Shown in pieces: positions 1-5,113 of a stretch of 5,113 nucleotides of DNA. A model generated the notes under the pieces. That model saw nothing but the letters and a program-made list of their open reading frames with translations, was not told the origin of the DNA and searched no databases. The position numbers were made by a program, and so were the translations under genes. The stretch lies in the NCBI GenBank assembly GCA_938003555.1, contig CALKXN010000047.1, positions 1 to 5,113 of the forward strand, read 5' to 3'. The stretch comes from an uncultured Robiginitomaculum sp. GTDB taxonomy: Bacteria > Pseudomonadota > Alphaproteobacteria > Caulobacterales > Maricaulaceae. The stretch's first letter is position 1. Every line of letters begins with the position of its first letter.

Positions 1-27
1 GGTGACGGCGACCCTGCTCCGGCTTAA
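1..27 (+). CDS. Possible 3' end of a rightward gene entering from the left edge
   Basis: Reading from base 1 gives eight codons (GDGDPAPA) and a TAA stop at 25-27. Only this tail is visible, so no family can be named. The reason to suspect a gene is the strong rightward intrinsic terminator that starts 14 bases after the stop. Such a terminator is expected just downstream of a plus-strand gene, and no other plus-strand gene in the window could use it. If real, the gene converges on the minus-strand DUF4166 gene, with only about ten bases between the two stop codons. A second frame stays open from base 2 to a TGA at 67-69, but it would run through the hairpin and is less likely. Confidence 0.35.
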   Translation, partial: GDGDPAPA

Positions 28-36
28 ATTCTTAAA

Positions 37-498
37 TCAAGCACCGCCTTTGGGCGGTGTTTTTGTTTGAGTTAAGTGGCCTTCATACTTTACGAGCCGT
101 CCAATAATCGGCGCGATAATGTCGACATGGAAATTAAATCGGCCATCCGTTTGATGCTCATATGTGAGGCCGCGCGGGAACATGAATTTGGGAAGCGGGA
201 CTCCAAAGACCCGAAATGCGGTGGGCGTTAAAACAAGACGTCGCTGATCCGTTAGCGTGACTTGCAATCGCACGGCGACAGGGCCGAAGCGTTCTAAAAT
301 TTGAAACTCATCCTGTCCTCGGCCTGCTTCTTGGGTGCTAAACATACGTTTGCCGCCAAAATGGCGCTCCCAATGTTCAATATTGCCCCGACGGGTTAGG
401 GATACTGTGACCGGAATGTCTTCGCCTTTTCTAGGAAAGCCGAAAATATTCGCGACCAAATTTGCGATTGGGTTACGGCCCCGCGTAATATTGGCCAT
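37..498 (-). CDS. C-terminal fragment: DUF4166 domain
   Basis: The 153 residues from the first ATG of this frame (498) hold most of a DUF4166 domain. They include IANLVANIFGFPRKGEDIPV, then WERHFGGKRMFS, a LERFGP segment, FGVPLPKFMFPRG and a final DGRFNFHVDI...IGRLVKYEGHL block. These match the usual layout of the domain: a small-amphipathic start, an RRG..W.R.FGG strand pair and a conserved LP..L.P turn. The true reading frame begins 15 codons before the Met, at about base 543, where it should continue the SDR frame. The Met has no ribosome-binding site, so this piece is unlikely to be translated alone. The function of DUF4166 is not established. Its last six codons form the left-edge terminator stem. 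Confidence 0.8.
   Translation of the reverse strand: MANITRGRNPIANLVANIFGFPRKGEDIPVTVSLTRRGNIEHWERHFGGKRMFSTQEAGRGQDEFQILERFGPVAVRLQVTLTDQRRLVLTPTAFRVFGVPLPKFMFPRGLTYEHQTDGRFNFHVDIIAPIIGRLVKYEGHLTQTKTPPKGGA
41..68 (+). terminator. Rho-independent terminator for the gene to the left
   Basis: The arms CACCGCC (42-48) and GGCGGTG (53-59) pair perfectly over 7 bp around a TTTG loop, and 41/60 can add a G-T pair. TTTTTGTTT follows at 60-68. GC-rich stem, tight loop and T-run together are the classic rightward terminator. On the minus strand the hairpin is followed by CTTGATTT, a much poorer T-tract, so it would stop leftward transcription less well. The stem lies inside the last codons and next to the stop of the minus-strand DUF4166 gene, where it encodes the PPKGGA tail. 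Confidence 0.85.
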
Positions 499-1709
499 AC
501 CCGTAAAGGTCTTGCCAGCCTCAATGTCGTGGAGCGCTCTGAGGGATGTAAACCTTCATAGGCTGTCCCAAGGGTGCGGTGATAAAGGCTATGTGCTTTT
601 GGCATTGCACCGCGAAATCCATGTGTGATGCCGAGCTCAGTAAAATGAGGATTGAAGTCTTCTAGTTCTAAGAGGTCACTGGCATAATGCGGCCCTGCGG
701 GAAGAGACTGCCCGTTGAGAATGCGCTGAATTAATATGGCGGCGGGAAGCGCGGGTATATTCGGGCCGCTGTCTCCGCGAGCGACTAAATGCCAGCGACG
801 CGCTAGCGCAGCATTGTCATGATCAAGCCCTTCTATGTCGACACGCATTGCGCCGCGCATATCGCGGGCGGGCAGGGCGTTCTGAACCAGGTGCATAAGA
901 CCCGCAAATCGCCCTAGATTGGGGAGACATTTTTTAGCACGTAATTTTGCCAGCGTAATAAAGATTTGATGAAGCCAAGCGGGGCGTGGGCCTGCGCCGC
1001 ACCATATGTCTGTTAGCTGTGGGAATAATCGCGGCAGGGCGTCAGTTTCTGGCGTATCCGCGCGGCTAAATAGAACCTTGCCAATATTCTCACCTCCGGG
1101 CGGGCAAATTTGCATTATGCGCGTTTGTGTCATTGCGGGGAATGTCGTGAGGCGGCCACCTTCAAGGGCTGTCATTGTTTCCCCGGCTTTTGTGGCGACG
1201 GCGGCAACAACATTGCGTCCCATATGCGTTGCGGGAGCAGGAGAAATTCCAGCATATATTTTCGTTATCTGAGAGAAATGTGACGCGGCGGATTTGGCTA
1301 CGGCGGCGGTGAGAACCGGATAAGTCGATAGGCCCGTGATCAACGGGGTTTGCGACGATTTAGCCATAATCCGCGCGCAAAACTCACGATCATCGGATAA
1401 GTCAAAATAGGGAATAGCTTGCGCGATGCAGTAATCGGCAATGGCTTCGTCAGTATAATTTTGGAACGGGCCAGAGGCGTCAATAATGACGTCAGGACGC
1501 TTTAATATTTGAGGATCTACGGGCATTACGCGGTCAAATTCTAACGGACTTAACGTAATCGGGTGTTCTGTATATTCAGCGCAAAGCGCGATTGCCTTAC
1601 TCAAAGTTCTTCCGGCGATAATGAGATGGAGGTTTTTCGTTGCTGCAAGGCGCGCGGTTATGCGACGTCCAAATGTACCATATCCACCAATAAGAAGAAC
1701 CGTCAACAT
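396..1709 (-). CDS. N-terminal fragment: saccharopine-dehydrogenase-like NAD(P)-binding oxidoreductase
   Basis: As read, this frame encodes 437 aa, of which about 389 are authentic. The Rossmann fold opens at once: MLTVLLIGGYGTFGRR has the GxGxxG nucleotide loop (G9, G11, G14). The second strand ends in AGR (residues 32-34), where an arginine often favours NADP(H). DASGPF (78-82) and YFDLSDDREF (101-110) are typical of the saccharopine dehydrogenase/SDR-like family that carries DUF4166. The start is ATG at 1709: an in-frame TAA lies four codons upstream, so no earlier start is possible. I see no clear Shine-Dalgarno sequence, which suits translation coupled to the upstream LysM gene. DUF4166 begins around residue 375 (SLYHRTLGTAYEGLHP). 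The last 48 residues, from SERSTT onward, are out of frame. True saccharopine reductase activity is not implied; the substrate of this fusion family is unknown to me. Confidence 0.8.
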   Translation of the reverse strand: MLTVLLIGGYGTFGRRITARLAATKNLHLIIAGRTLSKAIALCAEYTEHPITLSPLEFDRVMPVDPQILKRPDVIIDASGPFQNYTDEAIADYCIAQAIPYFDLSDDREFCARIMAKSSQTPLITGLSTYPVLTAAVAKSAASHFSQITKIYAGISPAPATHMGRNVVAAVATKAGETMTALEGGRLTTFPAMTQTRIMQICPPGGENIGKVLFSRADTPETDALPRLFPQLTDIWCGAGPRPAWLHQIFITLAKLRAKKCLPNLGRFAGLMHLVQNALPARDMRGAMRVDIEGLDHDNAALARRWHLVARGDSGPNIPALPAAILIQRILNGQSLPAGPHYASDLLELEDFNPHFTELGITHGFRGAMPKAHSLYHRTLGTAYEGLHPSERSTTLRLARPLRVWPILRGAVTQSQIWSRIFSAFLEKAKTFRSQYP

Positions 1710-1748
1710 GACGATAGCTTAGCGGTCAAAACCAAATTGTCGATGTGG

Positions 1749-2282
1749 TCATGTACAGCTTTGACGCGGCAGAGTGAGGCGTTGACCGGGCTGCAAAATA
1801 GAACGGGTAGTCAAGCTGTTGGCTTTCATCAGCGCCTCAAGGTTGACGCAATGCGCCTTCGAGATTTGCCATAAATTATCACCAGAGCGCACGATATGCA
1901 GGTTGGAACTGGAATGTGCTTTGGCGGCTGGCGCAGGCAAGGTTTGCGGGGATTCAGTGCTGACTTGAATGCTGCGCGGGGCTGCGGCGGGGCAATCCAT
2001 TATCAGAGGTTGGTCGGAGTCCTCAATCACGACGATAATGCGCTTACGCCCTTGGCTGTCTGCGCTCACTGCGTCACAAGCGATTTGAATGGCTGGCGTG
2101 TGTTGTGATTTCTGAACCGCTGGAATCACAATGCGCGGCTTGTCTTGTTTATGAGGTATGACCTTACGAATTATAGCGCTGGTTTGAGCCTTCGCCATGT
2201 CTGACGGGGTCGGTGTTACGGTAATGCAGCTCCCGAGCATGCCGGTGAGCGTAATCAAACTTATGGTGACTAATTTTGTCAT
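1749..2282 (-). CDS. LysM-domain lipoprotein
   Basis: This is a 177-aa protein when started at the ATG at 2282. It opens with a lipoprotein signal peptide: MTK, a hydrophobic stretch, then LGSC, whose Cys19 is the probable lipidated residue. The +2 residue is Ile, not Asp, so sorting to the outer membrane is the default expectation in a Gram-negative cell. A Pro/Thr/Ser-rich linker follows. Next comes a short segment bounded by Cys69 and Cys97 with a beta-rich core (KRIIVVIED), a second Pro/Ala-rich linker, and one C-terminal LysM repeat (about 129-172: HIVRSGDNLWQISK ... LQPGQRLTLP). LysM binds N-acetylglucosamine-containing glycans such as peptidoglycan, so an envelope-anchored role is likely; no catalytic domain is present. 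An alternative ATG at 2300 adds MKLGTA but has no ribosome-binding sequence. The 2282 start has GGGA six bases upstream and gives a normal signal peptide. Its stop lies 39 bases before the SDR-DUF4166 start. Confidence 0.8.
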   Translation of the reverse strand: MTKLVTISLITLTGMLGSCITVTPTPSDMAKAQTSAIIRKVIPHKQDKPRIVIPAVQKSQHTPAIQIACDAVSADSQGRKRIIVVIEDSDQPLIMDCPAAAPRSIQVSTESPQTLPAPAAKAHSSSNLHIVRSGDNLWQISKAHCVNLEALMKANSLTTRSILQPGQRLTLPRQSCT

Positions 2283-2321
2283 AGCGGTTCCCAATTTCAT
2301 GTGAGAGATAGGGAAATATGT

Positions 2322-2337
2322 CTAATGGAGGCTTAAC
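2322..2337. promoter_or_regulatory. Candidate CtrA-like box (CTAA-N7-TTAAC)
   Basis: The sequence CTAA, seven bases, then TTAAC matches the alphaproteobacterial CtrA consensus TTAA-N7-TTAAC at 8 of 9 fixed positions. It lies 40 bases upstream of the chosen LysM start and about 185 upstream of purA, so the LysM/SDR unit is the nearer target. CtrA controls cell-cycle and envelope genes in many alphaproteobacteria. One near-match in a region this size could arise by chance (my rough estimate is about one in twenty), and the host being an alphaproteobacterium is itself inferred. Confidence 0.3.
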
Positions 2338-2422
2338 AGCGCTCCTCAATGTCATTGCTGGCAGCCGCGAAATGTGTGGATAGCGACGGCATTCGCTTTA
2401 ATCACCGTTTTTAAGATTCGCC

Positions 2423-2453
2423 TTAAGAGATGAAATTGGCTATTAGCTATAAA
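2423..2453 (+). promoter_or_regulatory. purA: Weak sigma70-like promoter candidate for purA
   Basis: TATAAA at 2448-2453 is a good -10 hexamer, and TTAAGA at 2423-2428 is a 4/6 match to -35. The 19-base spacer is longer than ideal. Transcription would start near 2460, giving a leader of about 60 bases that contains the stem-loop at 2476-2502. The stretch is AT-rich compared with its surroundings, as expected of a promoter, but the hexamers alone do not prove it. Confidence 0.3.
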
Positions 2454-2475
2454 AGTCTAAAGAGTAGATTCTTTA

Positions 2476-2507
2476 CGGCGCGGAGCATCACGCTTTGCGC
2501 CGCTTTT
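2476..2507 (+). promoter_or_regulatory. Terminator-like stem-loop in the purA leader
   Basis: Bases 2476-2486 pair with 2492-2502 in an uninterrupted 11-bp stem (nine Watson-Crick pairs, two G-T pairs at 2482/2496 and 2483/2495) around a five-base ATCAC loop. CTTTT follows at 2503-2507, and the purA ATG comes 15 bases after that. The shape is that of a rightward intrinsic terminator with a short T-tract. Since no plus-strand gene precedes it, it could act as a leader attenuator, an mRNA-stabilising 5' hairpin or a block to stray upstream transcription. Which of these applies cannot be decided from sequence. On the minus strand no T-run follows the stem. Confidence 0.5.
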
Positions 2508-2522
2508 GTGTGAGAAATTGCT

Positions 2523-3815
2523 ATGTCAAATGTTGTCGTTGTCGGGTCCCAGTGGGGTGATGAAGGTAAAGGTAAGATCGTTGACTGGCTGTCCAGCCGC
2601 GCCGATGTTGTCGTACGTTTCCAGGGAGGGCACAACGCCGGACATACCTTGGTGGTTGATGGCAAGGTCTATAAATTATCACTGCTGCCCAGCGGTATTG
2701 TGCGTGGCGGCAAATTATCAGTTATCGGTAACGGGGTTGTTATCGACCCTTGGGCGCTTGAGAGCGAGATTAAACGTATCCGCGATCAAGGCGTACATAT
2801 TGGCACAGACGCGCTGCTAATTTCCGATACGGCTCCGCTTATCCTGCCGATTCACGGGGAACTTGATGCCATTCGCGAAAATCGTGCGGATGGAATTAAA
2901 ATTGGCACAACGCGCCGCGGCATTGGCCCCGCTTATGAAGATAAAGTAGCCCGCCGCGCGATACGAGTATGTGACCTTGCAGATACGGAGCATCTTCGCG
3001 GGCGTATTGATAATCTTTTGCATCACCATAATGCGCTTCGTGTTGGGCTTGGACATGAGCCAGTGGACGCGGCAGAGTTGACGCAAAGGCTCCTCGATAT
3101 TGCGCCGACAATTCTAAAATATGCCGGCCCTGTTTGGCACCATTTGGATGAGGCGAGCCGCGCCGAGAAAAAGATTTTATTTGAAGGCGCGCAAGGCGCG
3201 ATGCTGGATATTGATCACGGCACATATCCCTTTGTCACCAGTTCGAATACGATTGCAGGTCAAGCCGCAGCCGGTTCCGGCATGGGGCCGCGCGCTTTGA
3301 ATTATGTGCTGGGCATCACAAAGGCCTACACAACACGCGTCGGAGAAGGGCCTTTCCCTACCGAGCTTGAAGATGAAATTGGTCAGCGTTTGGGTGAAAG
3401 AGGTCATGAATTTGGGACTGTAACGGGCCGTAAACGCCGCTGTGGTTGGTTTGATGCCGTTATGGTGCGCCAAGCCGTTATTACGGGCGGGATTGACGGA
3501 ATTGCGCTAACGAAACTGGATGTTTTGGACGGATTAAGTGAGCTGAAAATCTGTACGGGGTATAAGCTTGGCGATAAGATACTCCGCCGTTTCCCGGCGG
3601 GCATGTCTGATCAGGCTGCTGTGACGCCGATATATGAGACGATGCCGGGGTGGAGCGGCTCAACGCAAGGCGCGCGTAGCTGGGCTGATCTGCCCGCTGA
3701 AGCCGTTAAATATGTGCGCCGCCTCGAAGAAGCGATTGGATGCACAGTGTCTATGGTGTCCACATCGCCTGAACGGGAAGACGTCATTCTTATCCGTGAC
3801 CCGTTCAAGGGATAA
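2523..3815 (+). CDS. purA: Adenylosuccinate synthetase
   Basis: The cytoplasmic enzyme joins IMP and aspartate at the cost of GTP to make adenylosuccinate, the first committed step from IMP to AMP. The 430 aa length equals the bacterial norm. In order: the P-loop [11 protein letters not shown] (8-18) with Asp13 and Lys16; [10 protein letters not shown] (33-42) with the catalytic His41; [14 protein letters not shown] (128-141) with the IMP-binding Thr; [20 protein letters not shown] (220-239); [11 protein letters not shown] (271-281); TGRKRRCGW (301-309) with the Arg303/Arg305 loop that binds aspartate; [10 protein letters not shown] (329-338) with Lys331 and Asp333 for guanine; and a C-terminal STSPERED (413-420). 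Nothing essential is missing. The start is supported by exact alignment of these positions with E. coli numbering; the ribosome-binding site is weak (TGTGAG about eight bases upstream). It is transcribed divergently from the LysM gene. No strong terminator follows its stop. Confidence 0.98.
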   Translation: MSNVVVVGSQWGDEGKGKIVDWLSSRADVVVRFQGGHNAGHTLVVDGKVYKLSLLPSGIVRGGKLSVIGNGVVIDPWALESEIKRIRDQGVHIGTDALLISDTAPLILPIHGELDAIRENRADGIKIGTTRRGIGPAYEDKVARRAIRVCDLADTEHLRGRIDNLLHHHNALRVGLGHEPVDAAELTQRLLDIAPTILKYAGPVWHHLDEASRAEKKILFEGAQGAMLDIDHGTYPFVTSSNTIAGQAAAGSGMGPRALNYVLGITKAYTTRVGEGPFPTELEDEIGQRLGERGHEFGTVTGRKRRCGWFDAVMVRQAVITGGIDGIALTKLDVLDGLSELKICTGYKLGDKILRRFPAGMSDQAAVTPIYETMPGWSGSTQGARSWADLPAEAVKYVRRLEEAIGCTVSMVSTSPEREDVILIRDPFKG

Positions 3816-3962
3816 TGCATCGCGGGCTGCGCTAAAATATGACTGGCCAGCGTCGCTTTAAGTACCAGTATATCACCTGCGTCTCACATTATTGTTAGCG
3901 GCGGCTATGCAGACTTGCACGCGGCTTTGATGATGATAAGTTTGCGAAAATTAACGAATATT

Positions 3963-3968
3963 AGAGGG
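3963..3968 (+). promoter_or_regulatory. Ribosome-binding site of the ArsM-like gene
   Basis: AGAGGG lies seven bases before the ATG at 3976, a good Shine-Dalgarno match with ideal spacing. It fixes the start of the downstream gene. It is the clearest such site in the window. Confidence 0.7.
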
Positions 3969-3975
3969 CCAAATC

Positions 3976-5113
3976 ATGGACGGATTAAACGATACAATTG
4001 CAACAAATGCAGATGTGCGCAGTGACGTACAGGAGCGCTACGCAGCAGGCGCAAATGAGTTTGAAGCGGCGCTCTGTTGCCCGATTGATTACGATCCCAA
4101 ATATCTAAAAATTATTCCAGAAGAAGTCATTGAACGCGATTATGGCTGCGGTGATCCTTCACGTTATGTACGCGAAGGCGATGTTGTTTTGGATCTCGGT
4201 TCAGGCGGCGGAAAAATCTGTTTTATTGCAAGCCAAATTGTGGGCCCAAAAGGCAAAGTCATCGGCATTGATATGACGGATGACATGCTGGAACTGTCAC
4301 GCCGCACAGCGCCGATCATTGCTGAGCGCGTTGGTTACGCCAATGTTGAATTTAGACGTGGCCACATCGAAGACCTGAAGACAGATCTTGATGCTCTAAA
4401 TGTTTGGCTTGAGAAAAACCCGGTGAAATCGGCCGGTGACATGGAACGTATGGAAGAAGAAATTCTGCGTCTTGGCAAAGAATTGACCATGGTTCCTGAC
4501 AACAGCGTCGACGTCATTGTTTCAAACTGTGTTTTGAATCTGGTTTCTGACTCTAAGAAAAAGCAAATGTTTGCAGAAATGTTCCGCGTCTTGAAAGTCG
4601 GTGGCCGTGTGGCCGTGTCTGATATTGTTTCGGATGAAGATAGTCCTGAAGAGCTGAAGAATGATGCCCGTCTATGGTCAGGCTGTATCTCAGGCGCGCT
4701 ACGCGAAGATGAGTTCTGTACTGATCTGGAAACTGCAGGTTTTCACGGCATTTTCGTGGATAAATTTGAGTATGAGCCGTGGCAAATCGTTGAAGGTATT
4801 GAATATCGCAGCGCAACTTACCTTGCCTATAAAGGCAAGCAGGGCCCGTGTTACGAGAAAAACCAAGCCGTAATTTACAAAGGTCCGTTCCGCCAAATTC
4901 AAGATGATGATGGCCACACATTCATGCGCGGAGAGCGTAGCGCCGTATGTGAGAAGACATATAATCTTCTTAAACGCGAGCCTTATGCTGACCTTTTCTA
5001 CTTCATTGACCCCGCCACAGAAGTGACAGAGCAAATTGATTTCCCGCAAGATTGCGCCGTGCGTCGCCGTGATCCGCAAGAAACGAAATTGGGTAAGGCC
5101 AAGATCACTTCTG
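3976..5113 (+). CDS. ArsM-superfamily SAM-dependent methyltransferase (3' end outside window)
   Basis: 379 codons are visible with no stop, so the gene continues past the right edge. A class I methyltransferase core is clear: VLDLGSGGGK (71-80) is SAM motif I, VIGIDMT (95-101) holds the acidic residue for the ribose, and FRVLKVGGRVAVSDIV (204-218) is the late core strand. Arsenite methyltransferases are marked by cysteines in fixed contexts, and these are present: Cys34-Cys35 near the N-terminus, Cys58 in YGCG, Cys185 in SNCVLNL and Cys237 in SGCISGAL. In ArsM/AS3MT enzymes the last three bind As(III). Two regions are extra: a charged helical insertion at about 136-172, and an extension after about 276 with Cys292 (GPCYE), Cys325 (AVCEKT), Cys360 and a DDDGH motif (310-314). 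I recognise the subfamily but not a proven substrate. No arsR or other ars gene is visible. The 160-base gap upstream makes an own promoter likely, but I could not identify one. Confidence 0.85.
   Translation, partial: MDGLNDTIATNADVRSDVQERYAAGANEFEAALCCPIDYDPKYLKIIPEEVIERDYGCGDPSRYVREGDVVLDLGSGGGKICFIASQIVGPKGKVIGIDMTDDMLELSRRTAPIIAERVGYANVEFRRGHIEDLKTDLDALNVWLEKNPVKSAGDMERMEEEILRLGKELTMVPDNSVDVIVSNCVLNLVSDSKKKQMFAEMFRVLKVGGRVAVSDIVSDEDSPEELKNDARLWSGCISGALREDEFCTDLETAGFHGIFVDKFEYEPWQIVEGIEYRSATYLAYKGKQGPCYEKNQAVIYKGPFRQIQDDDGHTFMRGERSAVCEKTYNLLKREPYADLFYFIDPATEVTEQIDFPQDCAVRRRDPQETKLGKAKITS

Larger units (their letters stand above)
37..1709 (-). pseudogene. Frameshifted SDR/saccharopine-dehydrogenase-like + DUF4166 fusion gene
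   Basis: Two minus-strand reading frames, 1709-396 and 498-37, together carry the two halves of one known architecture: an N-terminal NAD(P)-binding domain and a C-terminal DUF4166 domain. The first frame reads correctly through ...YEGLHP (Pro389, codon CCC at 545-543) and then turns into an unrelated basic tail. The other frame continues from base 543 as LRALHDIEAGKTFTG and joins the DUF4166 block. Adding one C to the CCC run restores a continuous 557-residue protein (389 + 15 + 153). Neither half has another disruption, so the change is recent or is a sequencing/assembly error in a short homopolymer. No classic X-XXY-YYZ slippery heptamer is visible at the junction, which argues against programmed frameshifting. 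The gene follows the LysM gene by 39 bases and is probably cotranscribed with it. Confidence 0.85.

Noticed and set aside
541..548. Programmed -1 ribosomal frameshift in the SDR-DUF4166 gene
   Set aside because: No X-XXY-YYZ heptamer at the junction and I found no obvious downstream pseudoknot. A lost base in a C-run is simpler.
2318..2383. A 21-codon ORF (MSNGGLTALLNVIAGSREMCG) upstream of purA as a leader peptide
   Set aside because: No good ribosome-binding spacing (GGGA is only three bases away), no purine-related sequence logic, and it lies upstream of the likely purA promoter. An ORF this short is expected by chance.
2411..2426. TTAA...TTAA at 2411 and 2423 as a CtrA box
   Set aside because: The spacing between half-sites is eight bases, not seven, and the second half-site lacks the final C.
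3185..3680. Repeated CAAGGCGCG words (near 1647, 3191 and 3666)
   Set aside because: Short, coding, irregularly spaced and explained by common Ala/Gln/Arg codons; not a repeat family.
3915..3940. Promoter TTGCAC / GATAAG upstream of the ArsM-like gene
   Set aside because: The spacer is only 14 bases and both hexamers are imperfect, so it is no better than background.
3816..3975. Terminator after purA
   Set aside because: The only symmetric element is the 8-base palindrome CTGGCCAG at 3843-3850, which cannot form a useful loop and has no T-run.
4335..5079. Minus-strand ORFs opposite the ArsM-like gene
   Set aside because: They lie wholly under a strongly supported coding sequence and show no protein-like motifs or ribosome-binding sites.

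Overview
The window carries four genes or gene remnants of ordinary chromosomal character, plus the probable tail of a fifth. Base composition looks close to balanced. The proteobacterial-type PurA, a lipoprotein/LysM envelope gene and a near-match to a CtrA box all point to an alphaproteobacterium. That placement is an inference from a few features; nothing in the window names a genus.

Layout from left to right. The first ~27 bases look like the end of a rightward gene, closed by a clear intrinsic terminator at 41-68. On the minus strand, reading leftward from 2282 to 37, lies a two-gene unit. A small LysM lipoprotein comes first, followed 39 bases later by a saccharopine-dehydrogenase-like NAD(P)-binding protein fused to a DUF4166 domain. 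The second gene is broken by a single-base frameshift near 543. The SDR part and the DUF4166 part are each intact but lie in different frames, and adding one base to the CCC run at 543-545 restores a 557-residue protein of normal architecture.

A 222-240 base divergent intergenic region (about 2283/2301-2522) follows. It holds a candidate CtrA box, a weak purA promoter candidate and an 11-bp stem-loop followed by a short T-run in the purA leader. Rightward from 2523 comes a complete adenylosuccinate synthetase (purA, 430 aa) with every catalytic landmark. After a 160-base gap with no convincing terminator, a methyltransferase of the arsenite methyltransferase (ArsM) superfamily begins at 3976 and runs off the right edge. 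It has the four cysteine positions typical of that superfamily, an extra helical insertion, and a long cysteine-containing C-terminal extension.

The genes do not form one pathway: purA is housekeeping, the LysM/SDR-DUF4166 pair is an envelope-plus-orphan-oxidoreductase unit, and the ArsM-like gene is probably a separate unit. I see no mobile element, CRISPR array, tRNA or rRNA, and no convincing new multi-gene system. The points most worth a second look are the ArsM-like protein with its extra regions, the terminator-like hairpin in front of purA, and the frameshift.
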